DNA of 64,000 nt from RYN-230 sp963813975 (GTDB lineage: Bacteria; Actinomycetota; Actinomycetes; Streptosporangiales; Streptosporangiaceae): NCBI GenBank assembly GCA_963813975.1, contig CAWFAP010000006.1, positions 1,302,001-1,366,000 of the forward strand, written 5' to 3'. Every line of letters begins with the position of its first letter. The first letter of the stretch is position 1. Below the pieces are notes generated by a model that ran no database searches, had not been told where the DNA came from, and saw only the letters and a list, made by a program, of their open reading frames with translations. This document shows, piece by piece, positions 34,999-43,042 of the stretch. Made by a program: the position numbers and the translations under genes.

Positions 34999-35871
34999 TC
35001 AGGCGCGGCCGTTGGCCCGCAGCCCGGCCAGCGTGCCCACGGTCATCGCGCCGCGCCACTCCGCCGCGGCCACCGGGGACCAGGCCAGCCAGTTGAACGT
35101 CCAGCCGCCGTCATCCTGCTGTGCGCGGGCCAGGTGGTCCAGGTGCGCGCCGATCACGGCGGGCTCGAACAGGCCGCGGGCCAGCGACCCGGGCCGCGGC
35201 GCGAAGTCCAGCGGGGTGTGGATCTCCCCCGGGGCCCCGGGATCCAGCGTCACCACGTCCGGGCTGGTGATCAGCGGCGCGAGCTGGTCGATGGCCTTGA
35301 CCGCCCGGTCGCGGTCGGGCACGTGATCCAGGAAGTGAGCCGCGGCGCGGAGGTCGTACGGGCCGGCCGCGTCCAGCTCACCAAGCCGGGACCACAGCAG
35401 CGTGGTGGCCCGGTCCAGCCACGGATGCCGGACCCCGCGCCCGTGCAGCGTGCCGGCCACCAGCCCGGTGGTGATCAGCGACGCCCGGCCGCCGTCGTCC
35501 GGCACCAGCCAGGGCGCATGCGGCCATCCGGCAATATTTTCCGCAACGAAGACCGCGCCCCCCTCGCCGGGTGCGTTGGCCTCGAGCCATTCGAGGGCCC
35601 CGCGGACCAGGTCGTCGTCCCAGGCGTCCGCCTCGTCGAGGGTTTCCAGGGCGAACTGGATGGCCAGCGGCTGGCTGTCCGGGCACCGGCCGTCGGGCTC
35701 GAGAGCGTGGCCGAACCCCCCGTCCGGGTTGCGGTAGGCGGCGACCGCGTCCCGCACGTACTCAGCCCGCCCGCCCGTGAACAGCCGCTCGAACCGGCGC
35801 CGCTCCAGCACCCGCCCGCTGGCCGCCAGGAACTGCCCGGCCGCCTCGATGTCGATGTCAGATGAGGTCAT
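34999..35871 (-). CDS. Prenyltransferase/squalene-oxidase-repeat-like protein
   Basis: 290 residues from ATG 35871; ATG 35880 would add three. The protein shows QW-type (alpha/alpha) barrel repeats: VAAYRNPDGGFGHALEPD, FALETLDEADAWDDDLVRGA, YDLRAAAHFLDHVPDRDRA, LDHLARAQQDDGGWTFNW and the end RGAMTVGTLAGLRANGR. Stand-alone proteins of this kind occur in many actinobacteria; they lack the DxDD or DxD catalytic acids of terpene cyclases, and their role is unknown. A 19-bp stretch (35538-35556), coding for AVFVAE, is identical to the intergenic tandem repeat at 17160-17209. No signal peptide. Convergent with glnE, 42 bp apart. Confidence 0.75.
   Translation of the reverse strand: MTSSDIDIEAAGQFLAASGRVLERRRFERLFTGGRAEYVRDAVAAYRNPDGGFGHALEPDGRCPDSQPLAIQFALETLDEADAWDDDLVRGALEWLEANAPGEGGAVFVAENIAGWPHAPWLVPDDGGRASLITTGLVAGTLHGRGVRHPWLDRATTLLWSRLGELDAAGPYDLRAAAHFLDHVPDRDRAVKAIDQLAPLITSPDVVTLDPGAPGEIHTPLDFAPRPGSLARGLFEPAVIGAHLDHLARAQQDDGGWTFNWLAWSPVAAAEWRGAMTVGTLAGLRANGRA
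35538..35556. repeat. Dispersed 19-bp copy of the repeat found at 17160-17209
   Basis: TTTCCGCAACGAAGACCGC matches both 17160 units exactly but sits here inside an open reading frame, 18 kb away and on the same strand orientation. The next bases differ. A 19-base identity is not expected by chance in 64 kb. Confidence 0.9.
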
Positions 35872-35964
35872 GCCGCCCATCCTGCCGCCCGGCCGGCCGG
35901 CCGTCTTGAATGAATCGGCCACGCGCGCGTGAGGGAGGGACCCGGCGCGTGCCAGACTTGGGGG

Positions 35965-36736
35965 GTGGACTGGTCGCCGGGGTACCGCGAGTACGCGCCC
36001 CCGGCTGAGCTGGCTCACGCCTTGTCCTGCGTGTGGGTGTCGGTGACCCCGGCCGCGGGCACGGCGCTCACCCTGGTCCTGCCCGACGCGTGCACCGACC
36101 TCATCTGGCGCGGCGGCGCCGGGGTGTCCCTGGCCGGCCCGGACACGGGGCCGCTGCTGGTCTGCTCGCCGCCGGGTTCGGTGCTCGCCGGGGTCCGGTT
36201 CCGGCCGGGAGCGGGTGGCCCGGCCTTGGGCCTGCCGCTCAGCGCCCTGCTCGATCAGCAGCTGGGGCCGGGCGACCTGCGCACCGGGCTGCCCGGTGGG
36301 CGGGGCGCGACCCTGGTCACCCAGGTGCACGGCGGTCTGTCGGCCGGCGAGGCCCTGGGCCTGGCTGGTCCGGCTGGCGGGCGGGATGGTGTCCGGTGCG
36401 CCGCCCGACTCCCTGGTCGCGGCGGCCGGCCGGCACCTGGCCCGCCCGGGCGCCCGGGTCGGGCCGGTGGCCCGGGACCTGGGGATCAGTGAGCGGCAGC
36501 TGCACCGGCGGTGCGTGGCCGCGGTCGGCTACGGCCCGGTGCTGCTGCGCCGCGTGCTGCGCTTCCGGCGCTTCGTGTCCCGGATCGACGCGGGCGGGGC
36601 CGCCGGCGATCTGGCCGCGCTGGCCGCCGGGGCGGGGTACGCGGACCAGGCGCACCTGACCCGGGAGAGCCGGGAACTGGCGGGCCTGACCCCGGCCGCC
36701 CTGGCCCGGGCCCGGCGTGGGCCGGCCCCCGGATAA
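35965..36736 (+). pseudogene. AraC family regulator, frameshifted
   Basis: From GTG 35965 the first frame encodes VDWSPGYREYAPPAELAHAL ... VLPDACTDLIW, LAGPDTGPLLVCSPPGSVLA and GVRFRPGAGGPALGLPLSAL. This is the N-terminal domain common in DUF6597-type AraC proteins. Near 36350-36370 the frame shifts by +1. The continuation LVRLAGGMVSGAPPDSLVAA then leads to a clear AraC HTH: LARPGARVGPVARDLGISER, QLHRRCVAAVGYGPVLLRRV, LRFRRFVSRIDAGGAAGDLA and AGYADQAHLTRESRELAGLT. Joined length is about 257 residues, normal for the family. A single indel in a GC-rich run may be a read error. Confidence 0.8.
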
Positions 36737-36764
36737 CCGGCGTACCCAGCGAACAGGAGAGCAG

Positions 36765-37184
36765 ATGGAGATGAAGCCAGCGTCGTCCCGGGTGAGCTCG
36801 GCCGGCCCGGCGGACTGGTTCACCGGGCCGGTCTGGATGGATGAGCTCGCGGCCCTACCCGGGACCGCCGTCCGCGCGCTGCGGGTGACGTTCTCGCCGG
36901 GGGCCCGGACGGCGTGGCACGCCCACCCCGGCGGCCAGGTGCTGCACGTCGTGGACGGCGTCGGCCGGGTGCAGTCGGCCGGAGGCCCGGTCCGGCAGCT
37001 GCGGGAGGGTGACACGGTCGTCGCCGGGCCGGGTGAGCGGCACTGGCACGGCGCCGCGCCCGATCAGCTGATGTCCCATGTCGCGATCTCCGGGGGCGAT
37101 CCCGCCACCGGCGGCCAGACCGTGTGGGCGGAGCACGTCAGCGACGAGGACTACCGGGCTGACCCGGAGCCTCTGGAGGGCTGA
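36765..37184 (+). CDS. Cupin domain protein
   Basis: 139 residues from ATG 36765, with AGGAGA 5-6 nt upstream. Single-domain cupin: metal-ligand motif 1 is RTAWHAHPGGQVLHVVDGVG (His, His, and Gln where Glu is more usual), and motif 2 is REGDTVVAGPGERHWHGAAP with its His. It resembles the carboxymuconolactone-associated and quercetinase-like small cupins that often sit beside AraC regulators. It begins 28 bp after the AraC gene and is probably cotranscribed with and controlled by it. Substrate unknown. Confidence 0.85.
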   Translation: MEMKPASSRVSSAGPADWFTGPVWMDELAALPGTAVRALRVTFSPGARTAWHAHPGGQVLHVVDGVGRVQSAGGPVRQLREGDTVVAGPGERHWHGAAPDQLMSHVAISGGDPATGGQTVWAEHVSDEDYRADPEPLEG

Positions 37185-37220
37185 GCGGCAGGCTGGCCCG
37201 GGGCGCCCGGGCGGGCGGGA

Positions 37221-37646
37221 TCAGTGGCCGGCGTCCGGAGGGCCCACGTCGGCGAGGGCGGCCCTCAGCCGGTCCTCCTGCTGCACGGACAGGTCCGAGC
37301 GCATGAGCTCCATCGCGTGCCCCTCGAAGGCCTGGGCGACCGTGTCGGTCGCGGCGTCGGCGCTCAGCAGCACCAGCGCCGAGGTCCCCGGCGTCATGTC
37401 CCCCTTCACTGAATCGAGCATGGAGCTGTCGATGCCGGTCTTGGTGAGCTTCTTGGCGAAGGAGTAGACCATGCTGCCCTCCTCGGTCACGTGCTCCTGT
37501 GCCTGGGGCGCCGTGGCGTAGTGCGGCCACCGGATCACGGTGACGTCCTGCACGTCGATGAGGTCCTGCGCGTCGAGTTGCTTGAGCCGGAGGACGGCTG
37601 CATCGGCTCCTTCAGTGCCGCTGAACGGCCAGGCCGTGATTGACAT
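37221..37646 (-). CDS. DUF1269-like protein
   Basis: 141 residues from ATG 37646, with GGAAGGAGCC 5 nt upstream. It matches the DUF1269 pattern: AAVLRLKQLDAQDLIDVQDV then VIRWPHYATAPQAQEH at the start, GIDSSMLDSVKGDMTPGTSA then LVLLSADAATDTVAQAFEGH in the middle, and MRSDLSVQQEDRLRAAL at the end. The Gly-rich membrane insertion found in many family members is absent, so the protein should be soluble. Family members are often stress-induced membrane-associated proteins without known function. A perfect palindrome lies 54 bp upstream of the start (37700-37716). Confidence 0.75.
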   Translation of the reverse strand: MSITAWPFSGTEGADAAVLRLKQLDAQDLIDVQDVTVIRWPHYATAPQAQEHVTEEGSMVYSFAKKLTKTGIDSSMLDSVKGDMTPGTSALVLLSADAATDTVAQAFEGHAMELMRSDLSVQQEDRLRAALADVGPPDAGH

Positions 37647-37699
37647 CGATAGGCTCCTTCCCCCGGGCCGGCCGGTTCCGGCCGGACCCTCTGCCGAGG

Positions 37700-37716
37700 G
37701 GATAGGCACCCTATCC
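37700..37716. promoter_or_regulatory. Perfect 17-bp palindrome upstream of the DUF1269 gene
   Basis: GGATAGG-CAC-CCTATCC, 54 bp before the minus-strand start. It is the only A/T-containing symmetric site in a GC-rich 262-bp gap, so it is a good operator candidate. No cognate regulator can be named; the XRE gene at 37909-38823 is the nearest. Confidence 0.6.
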
Positions 37717-37908
37717 ACGGGGAGTCGCCACGCGGATGCGCGCCGGCGGCAGCGTGCCCGGACCCGGTTCCCGGTCAGCGGGCCGGGCCCCCCGCGGCCA
37801 CGCACCTTGACCACGTTGATCCCCCTGGTCCGGTTTCGTTCCCCCGGGGGCCGGGCGCACACCACCCGGCTGGGTTGACCTGCAGGAACGAGGCTGCGGT
37901 CCGTGGCC

Positions 37909-38823
37909 TCAGTCCCGGGGGGCCAGCGGTTCAGCCCGTGTGGTGCCCGTGGCCCGGCGCCTGCGGATCCGCCCGCGTGACGGCAGGGGGGGCGGGGCGG
38001 CCGGGCTGGCCAGCGAGGCGAGGAGAACCATCTTCTCGGCGCTGCTGGTGCCGGGCCCGGCGTGGTAGATGACCAGCATCTGGCCTCCGGCCCCGCCGAT
38101 GGCGAGCTTCTCCCGGCTGAGCGTGAGCTCCCCGACCTGGGGGTGGTCGACGCGGGTGGGCATGCCCTCGCGCGCCTGGACGTCGTGCCGGGCCCAGAGC
38201 TGCCGGAAGCGCTCGCTGGACAGCGACAGCTCGCCGACGAGTTCGACGAAACGCGGGTCGTCGGTGTCCGTGCCGACGGATTCGCGGAAGCCGGCCACCA
38301 GCCGGCCGGTGGCCTGATGCCAGTCCGGGTACAGCGCCTGCTCGGCGGGATCGAGGAACACGTCGCGGAGCCGGTTCCGGCCGGCCTGCAGGTTGGGCGA
38401 CAGGACACGGGCGAGAGTGTTCGCGGCGAGCACGTCGAAATAGCGGCCCTCGACGAACGCGGGCAGGCCCAGGACGTCGAGCAACTGCCGGATCCCGGCG
38501 GGCACGGTCTCCCGCCGGGGACGCCGCCGGCGGTGGCGGGGCCGGGGCGCGGCCGGGCTGAGCAGGTAGTCGGTGCCGGCCTGGTCGAGGTGGAGCACGC
38601 GGGCCAGGGCCTCGAGGACCTGGGCCGAGGGGTTACGGTCGCGGCCCTGCTCGAGGCGCAGGTAGTAGTCGGAGCTGATCCCGGCGAGGATGGCGACCTC
38701 TTCGCGGCGGAGCCCGGCGACCCGCCGCACCCCGGTGACGGGCAGGCCGACGCTGTCGGGCTGGATAAGCTCGCGGCGGGCCCGGAGGTAGTCGCCGAGC
38801 ATGTTCTCGTTCACATCACTCAC
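37909..38823 (-). CDS. XRE family regulator with MmyB-like C-terminal domain
   Basis: 304 residues. N-terminal HTH: MLGDYLRARRELIQPDSVGL then RRVAGLRREEVAILAGISSD and YYLRLEQGRDRNPSAQVLEA (about residues 8-70). The C-terminal MmyB-like ligand domain shows VPAGIRQLLDVLGLPAFVEG then RYFDVLAANTLARVLSPNLQ, DPAEQALYPDWHQATGRLVA and LWARHDVQAREG...VDHPQVGELTL (about 105-265), ending in an Arg/Pro-rich tail. These regulators usually control an adjacent, divergent short-chain or aldo/keto reductase gene, and here an aldo/keto reductase starts 169 bp away on the other strand. Confidence 0.92.
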   Translation of the reverse strand: MSDVNENMLGDYLRARRELIQPDSVGLPVTGVRRVAGLRREEVAILAGISSDYYLRLEQGRDRNPSAQVLEALARVLHLDQAGTDYLLSPAAPRPRHRRRRPRRETVPAGIRQLLDVLGLPAFVEGRYFDVLAANTLARVLSPNLQAGRNRLRDVFLDPAEQALYPDWHQATGRLVAGFRESVGTDTDDPRFVELVGELSLSSERFRQLWARHDVQAREGMPTRVDHPQVGELTLSREKLAIGGAGGQMLVIYHAGPGTSSAEKMVLLASLASPAAPPPLPSRGRIRRRRATGTTRAEPLAPRD

Positions 38824-38992
38824 GGTAACGGCGGCCGACGCCTACTGCCTGTCCCGGCCACTCCCAGGATCACCGGGGCCCCGCTGACCGGGCTTCGCCG
38901 GGCCAAGGGTGGGGTTGTCACTGGTAACACTCCCGGGCCGGCCGCATCATCCGGGACCGGCCCGGCATCCAGGACAAGGAGACAGAGTTCTC

Positions 38993-39863
38993 ATGGCATC
39001 GAGCACACTTCCCGGCGGAACGTTCACCCTGGCCGGGGATCTGACGGTTACCCGGATGGGGTACGGCGCGATGCAGCTGGCCGGCCCGGCACGTATTCGG
39101 GCCCCCAGCCGACCGCGGCGCGGCCGTGGCCGTGCTGCGCGAGGCGGTCGCGCTGGGCATCACGCACATCGACACCAGCGACTTCTACGGCCCGCACGTC
39201 ACCAACGAGATCATCCGCGAAGCCCTGCACCCCTACCCGGGCGAGCTGCACATCGTGACCAAGGTCGGGGCGTTGCGGAACGCGGAGGGCGGCTGGCCCC
39301 AGGCGCGGGCTCCCGAGCAGTTGCGCCAGGCCGTGCACGACAACCTGGACCATCTCGGACTCGACGCACTCGACGTGGTCAACCTGCGCGCCGGAGGACT
39401 CGACAGCCCTGCTCCTGGCTCGATCGCCGAGCCGTTCACTGTGCTCGCACAGCTACAGCAAGAAGGGCTGATCAGGCACCTCGGGCTCAGCACCGTGGAC
39501 GCCGAGCAGATCGCCGAGGCCCAGTCCATCGCGCCGGTCGTGTGCGTGCAGAACTTCTACAACGTCGCCAACCGTCGCGACGACAAGCTGATCGACTCGC
39601 TCGCCGGGCAGGGCATCGCCTATGTGCCGTACTTCCCGCTCGGTGGCTTCTCCCCGCTGCAATCCGGCGAGCTGCATTCGGTGGCTGCCCGTCTCGGCGC
39701 CGCCCCGATGGCCGTCGCGCTGGCGTGGCTGCTGCGGCGCTCCCCGAACATCCTGCTCATCCCCGGGACCTCCTCGGTCGCGCACCTGCGCGAGAACGCC
39801 GCCGGGGCGGCGCTGACCCTGTCCGGGGATGACCTCGCCGAGCTGGACCGCATCGCCGCCTGA
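38993..39863 (+). pseudogene. Aldo/keto reductase, frameshifted near the N-terminus
   Basis: ATG 38993 gives MASSTLPGGTFTLAGDLTVT then RMGYGAMQLAGP. Near 39083-39096 the frame must shift by +1 to continue HVFGPPADRGAAVAVLREAV, ALGITHIDTSDFYGPHVTNE (with the catalytic Asp and Tyr), LHIVTKVGALRNAEGGW (Lys), LDALDVVNLRAGG where the fourth tetrad residue is not His, VCVQNFYNVANRRDD, GIAYVPYFPLGGFSPL and the cofactor segment ILLIPGTSSVAHLRENAAGA. The rebuilt enzyme has about 289 residues. Divergent from the XRE/MmyB regulator, its probable controller. One missing or extra base in a GGCCGGCCCGG context may be a read error. Confidence 0.82.
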
Positions 39864-39903
39864 ACGCCGGACGCCAGCCCCGGGCCGGGCCCGGCGCCGC
39901 CGG

Positions 39904-40214
39904 TCAGGTCGAGCGGACGGGACCCGGCTCGGTGGCCCGCAGCACGCTGGTGATGCGGTCGGCGGCGCGGGCCACGTCGCCGGCCGCGCGATGCGGGTGG
40001 CCCACGGCCACCAGTACCAGCAGCGGGCCGGGCCGTCCCCGGCGACCAGGATGCGGTCGTTGAGGGCGGCTGCCCCCGGATCCGGATTCTGCACGAACAG
40101 GCTGGCTGGCCGGCCGGGCGGCTCGAGCAGGCGGGTGATCCAGCGCCCGCCGGACAGTTCCTGGCGGAGGGCTTCCGGATGCGCGGCCGGGACGCCAGCG
40201 TGCGCGCAGGACAT
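39904..40214 (-). pseudogene. Small conserved hypothetical protein, frameshifted
   Basis: ATG 40214, with AGGAG six bases upstream, encodes MSCAHAGVPAAHPEALRQEL then SGGRWITRLLEPPGRPASLF and VQNPDPGAAALNDRILVAGD. Near 40035 one missing G restores the frame to PLLVLVAVGHPHRAAGDVAR then AADRITSVLRATEPGPVRST and the stop at 39904-39906. The rebuilt protein has about 104 residues. I do not recognise it. It diverges from the DUF5753 remnant and DUF397 gene, a place where small accessory genes of that regulator system are often found. Confidence 0.55.
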
Positions 40215-40249
40215 GGGAGGCTCCTGGTTTTCGTTTGCGGGAATTTGAG

Positions 40250-40534
40250 GTTTCCAGAGCGGCTGGTCAAGGCGGCGCGGCAGCCCCGGATCGTGCTCCA
40301 GGTCGTGCCATCCGGGGTGGGCGCGCACGCGGGACTGGATGGACACTTCGTGCTGGCCAGCTTGATGGGCCGCCCGACGTCGTGTACCTGAACAACACGC
40401 TGGCCGGGCGTGTTGTCGAGCGTCCCGGCGACGTCGCCCGGGTGGCGTTGCTGTACGACATACTGAAGGCCGAGGCGCTGTCCCCGCGCGCCTCGGCCGA
40501 GCTGGCGAGGAAGGCGATCGAGAGATGGACCTGA
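40250..40534 (+). pseudogene. C-terminal remnant of an XRE-DUF5753 regulator
   Basis: Only the last ~95 residues of a regulator that is normally about 280 long remain. In one frame: RLVKAARQPRIVLQVVPSGV then GAHAGLDGHFVLASL. After a shift near 40365 the other frame gives DGPPDVVYLNNTLAGRVVER then PGDVARVALLYDILKAEALS and PRASAELARKAIERWT. This is the DUF5753 C-terminus. The HTH and the first half of DUF5753 are missing; sequence left of about 40250 belongs to the divergent small gene. The stop overlaps the DUF397 start by 10 bp, the usual coupled arrangement. Confidence 0.8.
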
Positions 40535-40776
40535 CCGGCGCCCCGTGGCGCAAGTCCTCCTACAGCGGAGGCAACGGCGGCGCGTGCGTGGAGGTCGCGG
40601 TCGTGCCCGGCTCCAAGGAGGGCAGCGACTACGTCATCACCATGCGCGACTCCAAGGACCCCGACGGGCCGGTGCTGACCTTCACCCCGGACGAATGGCG
40701 CGCGTTCACCCTCGGCGTCCAGGACGGCGAGTTCGACGTGGACGAGGAAAACGCCCAGGACAGTGCCGGGGGCTGA
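40525..40776 (+). CDS. DUF397 domain protein
   Basis: 83 residues from ATG 40525, overlapping the DUF5753 remnant by 10 bp. The family pattern is complete: PWRKSSYSGGNGGACVEVAV, YVITMRDSKDPDGPVLTFTP and DEWRAFTLGVQDGEFD. DUF397 proteins are small partners of XRE-DUF5753 regulators in streptomycetes and relatives, where the pairs act in development and secondary metabolism. Here the partner has lost its DNA-binding half, so the protein is an orphan unless another DUF5753 regulator serves it. Confidence 0.92.
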   Translation: MDLTGAPWRKSSYSGGNGGACVEVAVVPGSKEGSDYVITMRDSKDPDGPVLTFTPDEWRAFTLGVQDGEFDVDEENAQDSAGG

Positions 40777-40849
40777 CCGCGCGGGCGAGTTAACGGTCCG
40801 CCCCGCCGGGCTTCGATTACCTGCGGCCCGTCCTGGCCATCCCGGCCCG

Positions 40850-42214
40850 CTAAGGCGCGGCGGAGGCCGCCTGGGGTGCAGGCGGCCGGGGCTCGCCGAC
40901 GGCCGGGGGATCCGGGGTGCCGGCCGCCGCGGGTTTCGGGGTGAACCGGGCCGAGAGGACGTAGGCCACCACGACGGCCACGATCACCAGCGGCATGACC
41001 GCCAGGCCGTCCGACGCCAGCAGCAGGGAGGCGAGCAGGACCGAGGTCAGCGGGAGCCTCAGCATCACGACAGACATCGCGCCGATGCCCATGGCTACGC
41101 CCGCGACCAGCGGCAGCCCCGGCAGGTGCGACAGCGCGACGCCGCCCACCCCGCCGAGGAACAGGGCCGGGAACGTCGGACCGCCGCGGAAACTGCTCAG
41201 CGAGATTCCGTAAGCGAGTCCCTTGCAGGCCATGAGCAGCAGCAGCGCACCGACCGTGTAGCTGGCGCTGTGGTCGATGAACGGCCCCAGCTGGTCCTGC
41301 CCCGAGAACAGCACTTCGGCGGAGCCTTTCCCGGTCGCGGCGGCGAACGCGATGGCCAGGCCCGCGACGGCCAGGCCCACGAGCGGGGTGATCAGCAAGA
41401 TGCGCCGCTCCACGTGCGGCCGCAGGAACAGGCCCAGCCAGCGGATGGCGCTGCCCAGCGGAACCGCCAGCACGCCGATGGCCAGTGCCCAGCCGAACTC
41501 GGCGGCCGTCGGTGACCCGACGTGCGGCAGGCCGGGGATGGCCAGCGAGAACGTGCCCAGCCCCGTCCACGCATCGAGGCCGATAAACACGAGGGAACCG
41601 ACGCCGGCCGCCAGCAGGCCGGGGATCAGCACGAGCTCCATCATGGTCCCGCCCAGCCCGGTAGCCTCCATCAGGAGGAAGGCTCCGGTCAGCGGTGAGC
41701 CGAGCAGGGTAGCGATGGCGGCGAAGCTGCCCGCCGCCGCGACCACGGTCTGGGTGCGAGCCGGGGCGTCCCGTTTCGCGAGCCGCACGGCGACGACCCC
41801 GAGCCCGCCGCCCAGGGCGACCAGGGGGCCCTCGGGACCGAGCACCACGCCCAGGCTCAGGGTCGCGAAGGCGGCGAGCACGATGCCGGGAAGCTCGATG
41901 GGGCTGGCTGGACCGCCGCCCATCTTGAACCCGTCGGCGGGGGAGTGGCCGCCGGTCCCGGGCAGGTACTTCAGGGTGAGGGCGACGAGCACCCCCGCCA
42001 CGGCCAGCGGCAGCAGGGGCCACCACAGCGGCTCGGCGTGGAAGCCCAGGCTTTTGGGCAGGTCGGTGAAGACCCAGCCCTGCATCTTGCTGACCAGCGC
42101 GAGGAAGAAGTAGGCGGCCGCCGAGACCGGCGCACCGATAATCGCCGCGAGCACCAGCAAGGCGATATAGCTCCGGGACCGTAGCAGCGCCAGCGGATCG
42201 GATGGCATCGTCAC
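40850..42214 (-). CDS. CLC family chloride channel / Cl-/H+ antiporter
   Basis: 454 residues with about 10-12 membrane segments. CLC selectivity motifs: GTGGHSPADG in place of the usual GSGIP, LGPEGPLVALGGGLG with the gating Glu conserved, and GGPTFPALFLGGVGG for GKxGP/GxFxP. The late helices include PLVAGVAMGIGAMSVVMLRL. The C-terminus is a Pro/Ala-rich tail with no CBS domains. Antiporter-type CLCs exchange two chlorides for one proton and help bacteria in strong acid. The gene lies 31 bp after a GAP-family membrane protein gene on the same strand and may form an operon with it. Confidence 0.92.
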   Translation of the reverse strand: MTMPSDPLALLRSRSYIALLVLAAIIGAPVSAAAYFFLALVSKMQGWVFTDLPKSLGFHAEPLWWPLLPLAVAGVLVALTLKYLPGTGGHSPADGFKMGGGPASPIELPGIVLAAFATLSLGVVLGPEGPLVALGGGLGVVAVRLAKRDAPARTQTVVAAAGSFAAIATLLGSPLTGAFLLMEATGLGGTMMELVLIPGLLAAGVGSLVFIGLDAWTGLGTFSLAIPGLPHVGSPTAAEFGWALAIGVLAVPLGSAIRWLGLFLRPHVERRILLITPLVGLAVAGLAIAFAAATGKGSAEVLFSGQDQLGPFIDHSASYTVGALLLLMACKGLAYGISLSSFRGGPTFPALFLGGVGGVALSHLPGLPLVAGVAMGIGAMSVVMLRLPLTSVLLASLLLASDGLAVMPLVIVAVVVAYVLSARFTPKPAAAGTPDPPAVGEPRPPAPQAASAAP

Positions 42215-42245
42215 TGCACGTCCTCCTGAACTGGTAGATCGCTGG

Positions 42246-42890
42246 TCATGTGACGAGCAGGTACAGGCTCTTGCCGGCCAGCCAGAAACCCAGCAGCAGG
42301 GAAACCACGATGATCACCTGGTCCTGATGGGTGTCCAGCCAGTTGCGAAGGTTCTTCATGAGGGCCTCGGCAGCGACGGGCCGGAAGGCCGCGGACAGCT
42401 CCAGGTACAGGAAGCTCGAGGTGGCCAGCACGCAGAACAGCAGCAGCGTCAGGTAGTCCGCGACGCCGGAGAGCTTGGCCGCGGTGACCGTCGCCGCGCC
42501 GGCCGCGACGAGGGTCCAGGGCTGGAGGAAGGCGGCCAGCCCGGCCGCGGCCCACACCGACAGCCCGTCCAGCTGGGCCATCCAGGCCGGAGGCTTGCGA
42601 GGGCGGCCCATGCGCTGCCGCTGCCGGACGGCGTACAAGATCAGCACGATCCCCAGCGCCAGCTTGACGGCCAGAACGGCGGTCGAGGGTGCCGTGCTCG
42701 ACCGGGGCGGCTTGCCCCCGGTGAGCAGGACCACGGCGGCGATCACCACGACCAGGCAGGCCAGCCAGCCCAGGATGAATGCCAGGCCCTTCCGGGTGCC
42801 CTTCTCGGCGCTCAGAATCAGCAGGAACGCGATCAGCGGGAAGGGCTCAAGGGTGATGCCCAGGCCGATGAGGACAAGGTCAAGTACCAT
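42246..42890 (-). CDS. GAP (Sap/lipid-addressing) family membrane protein, first copy
   Basis: 214 residues, about six membrane helices: LVLIGLGITLEPFPLIAFLL, GLAFILGWLACLVVVIAAVV, VKLALGIVLILYAV, WAAAGLAAFLQPWTLVAAGA, LTLLLFCVLATSSFLYLELS and QVIIVVSLLLGFWLAGKSLY. This matches the GAP family, named for mycobacterial proteins that export glycopeptidolipids or sulfolipids. Here the exported molecule is unknown. A second GAP gene lies at 57054-57716. Probably cotranscribed with the CLC gene downstream. Confidence 0.85.
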   Translation of the reverse strand: MVLDLVLIGLGITLEPFPLIAFLLILSAEKGTRKGLAFILGWLACLVVVIAAVVLLTGGKPPRSSTAPSTAVLAVKLALGIVLILYAVRQRQRMGRPRKPPAWMAQLDGLSVWAAAGLAAFLQPWTLVAAGAATVTAAKLSGVADYLTLLLFCVLATSSFLYLELSAAFRPVAAEALMKNLRNWLDTHQDQVIIVVSLLLGFWLAGKSLYLLVT

Positions 42891-43042
42891 CTGGACCAGC
42901 TCTCCTCATCGATGGCACCCCTGGACCGACCATGCCCGCCCACCGGGGCATCTGCCTCACCCTTGCGGGGTGACGCGTCTGAGTGCGGGCCGCCCGCCGC
43001 CCGGCGAGGGACCGTGGGACGCCCACCCGGTTGGCCGGCCAG

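Noticed and set aside
38918..38960. Palindrome around GTCACTGGTAAC between the XRE regulator and the aldo/keto reductase
   Set aside because: Only 8 of 12 positions are symmetric; a regulator site is expected in this gap, but this one is not convincing.
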